Source: Mycolicibacterium anyangense (GTDB lineage Bacteria > Actinomycetota > Actinomycetes > Mycobacteriales > Mycobacteriaceae). Taken from it: DNA of 64,000 bases. The DNA lies in NCBI RefSeq assembly GCF_010731855.1, contig NZ_AP022620.1, forward strand, positions 5,518,001 through 5,582,000, written 5' to 3'. Both the position numbers and the translations under genes were made by a program. The notes under the pieces were generated by a model. That model searched no databases and was not told the origin of the DNA. It saw only the letters and a program-made list of their open reading frames with translations. Shown one piece after another: positions 59,191 through 64,000 of the stretch; the first letter of the stretch is position 1; each line of letters begins with the position of its first letter.

Positions 59191-60729
59191 ATGACCGCGG
59201 TCCAGCCCAAGTCCGACCAGGCCACCATCACCGTTCACAACCCGGCCGACGGCCGGGTCGCCGGCACCGTCCCGATCGAGGGTGCCGAGGCCGTCGCGGC
59301 CAAGGCCCGCGAGCTGCGGTTGTTCCAGCCGGAGTGGGAGGAGATCGGGCCCCGAGGCCGCAAGGTCTGGATGAACAAGTGGCAGGACTGGATCCTGGAC
59401 AACTCCGAGCACCTGGTCGAGGTGCTGATGTCGGAGACCGGCAAGTCCCGCAGCGACGCCTCACTCGAGCCGGTGGCGCTGGCCGACTCCATCAAATACT
59501 GGGCGGGCAATGCCGAGGAGTTCCTCTCCGACCGCCACCCCAAGCCGCACAGCCTGCTCTTCAAGGTCAAGAAGCTCACCACGGTCTACCGGCCCTATCC
59601 GCTGGTCGGCATCATCGAGCCGTGGAACTTCCCGCTGGCGATGCTGGCCCTGGATGTGGTGCCTGCGCTGGCCGCCGGCGCCGCCGTCTTGCTCAAACCC
59701 TCTGAGGTGACGCCGCTGTCGGCCGTCGAGTTCGTCCGCGGCTGGAACGAGGTCGGTGCACCGCCGATCCTCGGCCTGGCCACCGGCTATGGCGACACCG
59801 GCGCCGCCGTCATCGAGAACGCCGACTACGTCCACTTCACCGGCTCGACGGCCACCGGCCGCAAGGTCGCGGTCGCCTGCGCCCAGCAGCTCAAGCCGTT
59901 CAGCCTTGAGCTCGGTGGCAAGGATCCGGCGATCGTGCTGGCCGACGCGGATATCGAGCGGGCCGCCAACGGCATCGCCTGGGGCGGGATGTTCAACTCC
60001 GGTCAGGTGTGCATCTCGGTGGAGCGGGTCTACGTGGAGGCACCGGTCTACGACGAGTTCGTAGCCAAGCTGACCGACAACGTCCGCTCGATCCGGCAGG
60101 GCCAGGAGTCCACCGGGTTGAAGTACGACACCGGGGCGATGGCCACCCCCGCCCAGCGCGACATCGTCGACCGGCACGTCCGGGAAGCGGTCGCCGACGG
60201 GGCCCGGGTGCTGGCCGGCGGCAAGCCCACCGGTGTGGGCACCTTCTTCCAGCCGACGGTGCTCGCCGACGTCACCCCGACCATGAGCTGCATCGCCGAG
60301 GAGACGTTCGGACCCACCCTGCCGGTGGTCAAGGTCGCCGACGAGAACGAAGCCGTCCGGTTGGCCAATGACTCGGTGTACGGGTTGTCGGCCAGCGTCT
60401 GGACCGGCGATATCGAGCGCGGGGAGCGGCTGGCCCGCCGTCTGGAGTGCGGCGCGGTCAACATCAACGACGCACTGACCAACGTGTTCTGCCCGCCGCT
60501 GCCGATGGGCGGCTGGAAAGAATCCGGCATCGGCTACCGCTCCGGCGGCGCCAACGGCCTGATCAAGTTCTGCCGCCAGCAGGCCATCACGGCGCCCAAG
60601 CTGCCCACCCAGAAGTCCGAGTTGATGTGGTACTCGTCGTCGAGGCGTCAGGGCAAGCTGGCATTGGCAGCCATGCGGGCCATGGCCGGCCGTGGTGTGC
60701 GGCGCGTCGGGCTGCGGCCCAAGAACTAG
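59191..60729 (+). CDS. Aldehyde dehydrogenase (succinate-semialdehyde type)
   Basis: 512 aa NAD(P)-dependent aldehyde dehydrogenase. The catalytic Cys274 (GQVCIS) and Glu240 (LELGGKDP) are present, with the cofactor motif FTGSTATG and PWNFP. Resembles GabD2-type or benzaldehyde-dehydrogenase-like enzymes with a C-terminal extension (KLPTQKSELMWY and a basic tail). GAGAGGAGCGG precedes the ATG. Convergent with the SDR gene (5 nt between ends). The true aldehyde is unknown. Confidence 0.9.
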   Translation: MTAVQPKSDQATITVHNPADGRVAGTVPIEGAEAVAAKARELRLFQPEWEEIGPRGRKVWMNKWQDWILDNSEHLVEVLMSETGKSRSDASLEPVALADSIKYWAGNAEEFLSDRHPKPHSLLFKVKKLTTVYRPYPLVGIIEPWNFPLAMLALDVVPALAAGAAVLLKPSEVTPLSAVEFVRGWNEVGAPPILGLATGYGDTGAAVIENADYVHFTGSTATGRKVAVACAQQLKPFSLELGGKDPAIVLADADIERAANGIAWGGMFNSGQVCISVERVYVEAPVYDEFVAKLTDNVRSIRQGQESTGLKYDTGAMATPAQRDIVDRHVREAVADGARVLAGGKPTGVGTFFQPTVLADVTPTMSCIAEETFGPTLPVVKVADENEAVRLANDSVYGLSASVWTGDIERGERLARRLECGAVNINDALTNVFCPPLPMGGWKESGIGYRSGGANGLIKFCRQQAITAPKLPTQKSELMWYSSSRRQGKLALAAMRAMAGRGVRRVGLRPKN

Positions 60730-60734
60730 GGCGA

Positions 60735-61583
60735 CTACGCGCCCGGGTAGCCCGGCGGGTTGGGGGTGTCGACCCACAGGTCGAGCCCCAACTCGGAGCC
60801 GGGGATGCAGTCGTACACCGACAGGTCGGTGACGCCGGAGTCCAGCAGCACGTCCTCGCACAGCAGGGAGTGGCCGGTGAATTCGCGGGCGGGCTTGCTC
60901 AGCACCGCGTAGGCGGCATCGGAGTAGACCTCGGGCTTGCGGGAGCGGGCCATCGCCTCGTCACCACCGAGCAGGTTCTGCACGGCGGCGGTGGCGACCA
61001 GGGTGCGCGGCCACAGCGTGTTCGAGGCGATCCCCGCGGCGCGCATCTCCTCGGCAATTCCCAACGCACACAACGTCATTCCGAACTTCGCGATCATGTA
61101 TGCCGTCGGCTTGAGCCACTGCGACTCCAGCCGGATCGGCGGCGAGAGCGTCAGGATGTGCGGGTTCTCCCGGCCCTTCATGTGCGGGATGCACGCCTGC
61201 GACACCGCGTAGGTACCGCGGATCTGGATGCCGTTCATCAGGTCGAACCGCTTGAGCGGAACCTCCTCGATGGAGCCGAGGTTGATCGCCGAGGCGTTGT
61301 TGACGCAGATGTCGATCCCCCCGAACTGTTCGACCGCCTTGGCCACGGCGGCCTCCACCGAGTCGCCGTCGCGCACGTCGCCGACGATCGGCAGAGCCTG
61401 GCCGCCGACCTCCTCGATCTCCTTGGCCGCGGTGTAGATGGTGCCCGGCAGCTTGGGGTGCGGCTCGGTGGTCTTGGCCACCAGGGCCACGTTGGCGCCG
61501 TCGGCGGCGACGCGTTTGGCGATCGCCAAGCCGATCCCGCGGCTGGCTCCGGAGATGAACATGGTCTTGCCGGCGAAGGTCAT
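60735..61583 (-). CDS. Short-chain dehydrogenase (Rv3224-like, HSDL2 type)
   Basis: 282 aa, the same length as Rv3224. SDR fold: GASRGIG cofactor loop (10-16), NNAS, and the catalytic YMIAK. The longer C-terminal region places it with HSDL2-like proteins acting on fatty or steroid substrates. ATG 61583 is used; a longer frame to 61622 exists. Ten nt after the ybaK-like gene stop on the same strand, so a two-gene unit. Confidence 0.92.
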   Translation of the reverse strand: MTFAGKTMFISGASRGIGLAIAKRVAADGANVALVAKTTEPHPKLPGTIYTAAKEIEEVGGQALPIVGDVRDGDSVEAAVAKAVEQFGGIDICVNNASAINLGSIEEVPLKRFDLMNGIQIRGTYAVSQACIPHMKGRENPHILTLSPPIRLESQWLKPTAYMIAKFGMTLCALGIAEEMRAAGIASNTLWPRTLVATAAVQNLLGGDEAMARSRKPEVYSDAAYAVLSKPAREFTGHSLLCEDVLLDSGVTDLSVYDCIPGSELGLDLWVDTPNPPGYPGA

Positions 61584-61593
61584 GGGCTTCACC

Positions 61594-62079
61594 CTAGGCG
61601 CGAATATCGGCGGTGACGGCATGGGTGAGGAGAACCAGATTCTCCGGTGCCAGCGCTACGTCCCAGCCTCGTTTCCCGGCGCTGCAGGCGACCCGGTCGA
61701 AGGTCAGCGCGGAGCTGTCGATCACTGTCGGCAGTGGTTTGCGCTGCCCCAGCGGGGAGATGCCGCCCAGCACGTAGCCGGTGGACCGTTCGGCCGCGGC
61801 ACGCTCGGCCATCGTGGCCTTCGGCAGGCTCAAGGCCGCCGCCGCGGCCTTCAACGACAGCTTCCACGGAACGGGCAGGACCGCCACCGCCAGACCCGTC
61901 GGACCCGCGATGACCAGCGTCTTGAAGATCTGCTCCGGGAGCAGGCCTTCGTCGGCCAGCGCCGCCACCGCCTCGTCGCCGAACGACTCCGAGCGCGGGT
62001 CATGGTGGTAGCGCAGCACCTCATGGTCAACGCCGGCGGCGATCAGCGCCGCGATTGCCGGGGTTGCCGCACGTGCCAC
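61594..62079 (-). CDS. ybaK: YbaK/EbsC-type Cys-tRNA(Pro) deacylase
   Basis: 161 aa. Conserved YbaK features: a Lys in FKTLVI, the segment KLSLKAAAAAL, and GYVLGGISPLGQRKPLPTVID (the GGISP loop and Pro-rich follow-on). It clears Cys misattached to tRNA(Pro). GTG 62079 is the start. Divergent from sigH, with the SigH promoter 18 nt from its first base. Confidence 0.9.
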   Translation of the reverse strand: MARAATPAIAALIAAGVDHEVLRYHHDPRSESFGDEAVAALADEGLLPEQIFKTLVIAGPTGLAVAVLPVPWKLSLKAAAAALSLPKATMAERAAAERSTGYVLGGISPLGQRKPLPTVIDSSALTFDRVACSAGKRGWDVALAPENLVLLTHAVTADIRA

Positions 62080-62096
62080 GCCGGTCAGCGTAGGCG

Positions 62097-62124
62097 GGGA
62101 ATTACCGGGGCCGCCAATCCCGTT
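62097..62124 (+). promoter_or_regulatory. SigH-type autoregulatory promoter of sigH
   Basis: GGGAAT (62097-62102), 18-nt spacer, CGTT (62121-62124). This equals the SigH/SigR consensus (GGGAAT-N18-GTT). The start site would be at about 62131, upstream of both the extended ATG (62169) and the standard sigH ATG (62325). Confidence 0.82.
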
Positions 62125-62168
62125 GTGGAAGGTGACCGACCGCGGCGAAGTGGGCCGCGGGAGAAAAA

Positions 62169-62324
62169 ATGTTGGCCACGGTTCTAGGATTGGAAGGTGA
62201 GACGCCGGTGTCGGCTGCCATGACCCTGGTGCGCGACGAGCTCACACTGTCGTATCTCATCCGTCCGATACCGCTGCCGGAGCCCCGACGGGGCGCCGCG
62301 GCAGAAGGGACCACGTCAATCGCA
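62169..62324 (+). other. In-frame N-terminal extension of SigH
   Basis: 52 codons, ATG 62169 to the codon before the standard SigH start, with no stop and with GGGAG (62159-62163) at ideal spacing. The sequence begins [13 protein letters not shown] and is rich in Leu and Arg. Known biology: Streptomyces SigR, and reportedly mycobacterial SigH, makes a longer unstable isoform from a sigma-dependent upstream start to end the stress response. This arrangement fits that. Confidence 0.62.
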
Positions 62325-62969
62325 ATGACTGACATCGACGGCACCGACGGTTCCGGCTCCGCCGATACCGCTGTGCGTGAACCCGACGAGGAGTTGTTGG
62401 CGCGCTTCGAGCGTGACGCGATCCCGTTGATGGACCAGCTCTACGGCGGCGCGCTGCGGATGACCCGCAACCCGGCGGATGCCGAGGACCTGGTGCAGGA
62501 AACCATGGTCAAGGCGTTCAACGCGTTCCGGTCGTTCCGCGAGGGCACCAACCTCAAGGCCTGGCTGTACCGGATCATGACCAACACCTACATCAACACC
62601 TACCGCAAGAAGCAGCGGCAGCCTGCGGAGTATCCGACCGACGAGATCACCGACTGGCAGCTGGCGGCCAACGCCGAGCACACCTCGACGGGTCTGCGTT
62701 CGGCAGAGGTGGAAGCGTTGGAGTCACTACCGGACTCCGAGATCAAGGAAGCACTGCAGGCGTTGCCGGAGGAATTCCGGATGGCGGTGTATTACGCCGA
62801 CGTCGAAGGCTTTCCGTACAAGGAGATCGCCGAGATCATGGATACCCCGATCGGGACGGTGATGTCCCGTCTGCACCGCGGTAGGCGCCAGCTGCGCACG
62901 CTGCTCGCCGATGTCGCCAAGGACCGCGGGTTCGTCCGTGGGGATGCCGCCGAGGAGGTGTCGTCATGA
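62325..62969 (+). CDS. sigH: ECF sigma factor SigH
   Basis: 214 aa (M. tuberculosis 216). Region 2 (about 30-100, including [14 protein letters not shown] and [15 protein letters not shown], quoted in parts) and region 4 (about 140-200, [24 protein letters not shown] split here as PYKEIAEIM and [10 protein letters not shown]). Controls thioredoxin and other thiol and heat stress genes. ATG 62325 matches M. tuberculosis, but translation may also begin at 62169. Its stop overlaps rshA (ATGA). Confidence 0.97.
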   Translation: MTDIDGTDGSGSADTAVREPDEELLARFERDAIPLMDQLYGGALRMTRNPADAEDLVQETMVKAFNAFRSFREGTNLKAWLYRIMTNTYINTYRKKQRQPAEYPTDEITDWQLAANAEHTSTGLRSAEVEALESLPDSEIKEALQALPEEFRMAVYYADVEGFPYKEIAEIMDTPIGTVMSRLHRGRRQLRTLLADVAKDRGFVRGDAAEEVSS

Positions 62970-63262
62970 GCGAGGAATGGCGCCCGCCGATCGGGCCGGT
63001 CGACCCCGACCATCCGGAATGCGCCGCGGTGATCGCCGAAGTATGGACGCTGCTCGACGGTGAGTGCACCGCCGAGACCCGTGCCCGCCTGCAGCATCAT
63101 CTCGAGGAATGCCCGACCTGCCTGCGGCACTACGGCGTGGAGGAGCGGATCAAGCAGTTGATCGCCACCAAGTGCAGCGGCGAGAAGGCACCGCGGCACC
63201 TGTTCGAGCGGGTCCGCCTGGAGATCCGGCGAACCACGATCATCACCCGCGAAGAGTCCTGA
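62966..63262 (+). CDS. rshA: Anti-sigma factor RshA
   Basis: 98-aa zinc-type anti-sigma factor. The ZAS motif HxxxCxxC is His45-x3-Cys49-x2-Cys52, with an N-terminal upstream Cys19. It binds SigH when reduced and releases it on thiol oxidation. ATG overlaps the sigH stop, ensuring matched amounts. A terminator hairpin follows within 5 nt of the stop. Confidence 0.96.
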   Translation: MSEEWRPPIGPVDPDHPECAAVIAEVWTLLDGECTAETRARLQHHLEECPTCLRHYGVEERIKQLIATKCSGEKAPRHLFERVRLEIRRTTIITREES

Positions 63263-63266
63263 AACG

Positions 63267-63297
63267 AAAAGTGCCCGGCAGATTGCCGGGCACTTTT
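63267..63297. terminator. Bidirectional terminator between rshA and bL37
   Basis: Perfect 14-bp hairpin with arms 63267-63280 (AAAAGTGCCCGGCA) and 63284-63297, a 3-nt loop, and a T or A run at the edges in both directions. Ends both the sigH-rshA message and the opposing 24-codon gene. Confidence 0.9.
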
Positions 63298-63298
63298 G

Positions 63299-63373
63299 TC
63301 AGCTGTTGGGCCGCTTGCCGTGGTTGGCTTTGCTGTGCTTGCGGTCCCGCTTCTTACGGCCACGCTTGGCCAT
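63299..63373 (-). CDS. 50S ribosomal protein bL37
   Basis: 24-residue, very basic peptide starting MAKRGRKKRDRKH and ending KRPNS. I recognise it as bL37, the small protein first seen in mycobacterial 50S structures, buried in 23S rRNA. GGAGG (63379-63383, minus strand) lies about 6 nt before the ATG. It is too short for usual gene calling. Position after rshA on the other strand seems conserved in mycobacteria. Confidence 0.9.
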   Translation of the reverse strand: MAKRGRKKRDRKHSKANHGKRPNS

Positions 63374-63499
63374 GGTGTACCTCCAGTGGTTGATCGTTGG
63401 CTCTAGTGTCTCACGGCGCCATCACAGCGCTGACCACCCGGTCGTGTGGTTCGATAGGACAGCGTTTCAACGACAGTGGCTTGCAGAGTGAGGGTGGAG

Positions 63500-63715
63500 A
63501 TGGCCGAGGATGTTCGCGCCGAGATCGTGGCCAGCGTGCTCGAGGTCGTGGTCAGCAAGGGTGACCAGATCGGAGCGGGCGACACCCTGGTGCTCCTGGA
63601 ATCGATGAAGATGGAGATTCCGGTGCTCGCCGAGGTGGCAGGCACCGTGACCGAGGTCAGCGTGTCGGTGGGAGACGTCATCCAGGCCGGTGACCTCATC
63701 GCCGTCATCGACTAG
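63500..63715 (+). CDS. Biotin/lipoyl attachment protein TB7.3-like
   Basis: 71 aa, the same length as TB7.3 (Rv3221c). A single biotinyl domain with the ESMKMEIP motif (34-41) and acceptor Lys37. A free-standing biotin carrier, probable substrate for BirA; partner enzyme unknown. ATG 63500 follows AGGGTGGAG. The pdtaS gene begins 5 nt later. Confidence 0.94.
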   Translation: MAEDVRAEIVASVLEVVVSKGDQIGAGDTLVLLESMKMEIPVLAEVAGTVTEVSVSVGDVIQAGDLIAVID

Positions 63716-63720
63716 CCCTC

Positions 63721-64000
63721 GTGTCGACCCTCGGTGACCTGCTCGCCGAGCACACGGTGCTGCCGGGCAGCGCCGTGGATCACCTGCATGCGGTGGTCGG
63801 CGAGTGGCAACTGCTGGCGGACCTGTCCTTCGCCGACTATCTGATGTGGGTGCGCCGCGACGACGGCGCGCTGGTGTGTGTGGCGCAGTGCCGGCCCAAC
63901 ACCGCCCCCACGGTGTTGCTGAAGGACGCGGTGGGCACCGTGGTGGCCGACGCCGACCTGCCGTTCGTGATCGAGGCGTTCACCTCCGGTGACATCGGCA
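63721..64000 (+). CDS. pdtaS: Sensor histidine kinase PdtaS (partial, 5' end)
   Basis: First 93 codons from GTG 63721, running off the window. The visible portion (LGDLLAEHTVLPG, ADYLMWVRRDDG, FTSGDIG) matches the GAF-type N-terminal domain of PdtaS (Rv3220c), a soluble kinase that phosphorylates the antiterminator PdtaR. The kinase core is not in the window. Coupled to the TB7.3-like gene by position. Confidence 0.88.
   Translation, partial: MSTLGDLLAEHTVLPGSAVDHLHAVVGEWQLLADLSFADYLMWVRRDDGALVCVAQCRPNTAPTVLLKDAVGTVVADADLPFVIEAFTSGDIG

Overview
This window is a chromosomal segment of a fast-growing mycobacterium (Mycolicibacterium type). GC is high, GTG starts are common and stop/start overlaps are frequent. 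Most of the gene order follows, with local rearrangements, the M. tuberculosis stretch Rv3220c-Rv3280 (purE, fadE25, birA, lcp1, rmlD-wbbL-manB, fbiAB, whiB2, pmmA-manA, alkB-rubAB, ahcY, mtrAB-lpqB, hpf, secA1, ppk2, desA3, rsgA-aroA, sigH-rshA, TB7.3, pdtaS). A close homologue of the porin MspA argues for a rapid grower. Names and comparisons rest on recognised sequence and gene order; no search was run.

1-12.6 kb: purine synthesis (purE), an acyl-CoA dehydrogenase, and a minus-strand chain of four overlapping genes (lcp1, a TIGR03089 protein, a cation transporter, birA). Then come rmlD-wbbL-manB for the arabinogalactan linker and GDP-mannose, a DUF559 endonuclease-like gene bracketed by two related palindromes, and the F420 genes fbiA-fbiB with a NUDIX gene. 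12.6-27.8 kb: whiB2, the mannose block (pmmA, tobH-like, manA), two transporters, a flavoprotein, the alkane hydroxylase operon alkB-rubA-rubB-TetR with an operator over its -35 box, ahcY, a secreted lipase and tmk.

27.9-41.3 kb: mtrA-mtrB-lpqB, then an accessory cassette between lpqB and comF. The cassette has two small WXG100 genes (esxF- and esxE-like), a 912-residue CpnT-like protein ending in a TNT NAD+-glycohydrolase domain, an IFT/Imm61-like immunity gene and an Imm35-like gene. The aligned catalytic His of TNT is Tyr here, and base composition falls at the toxin C-terminus and immunity genes. A small CRP-site-preceded gene, comF, hpf and secA1 follow.

41.3-64 kb: an MspA-family porin with an altered constriction, an ABC exporter and esterase divergent from a NarL-type two-component pair, an Rv3235-family gene, a tgs3-like acyltransferase with a degenerate active site, ppk2, and a desaturase with its reductase sharing operator-like palindromes. 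A kinase/HAD pair, an aldo/keto reductase, rsgA-aroA, a SRAP protein, an aldehyde dehydrogenase, an SDR and a YbaK protein follow. The window ends with sigH-rshA (consensus SigH autoregulatory promoter and a potential N-terminally extended SigH), the 24-residue ribosomal protein bL37, TB7.3 and the start of pdtaS.
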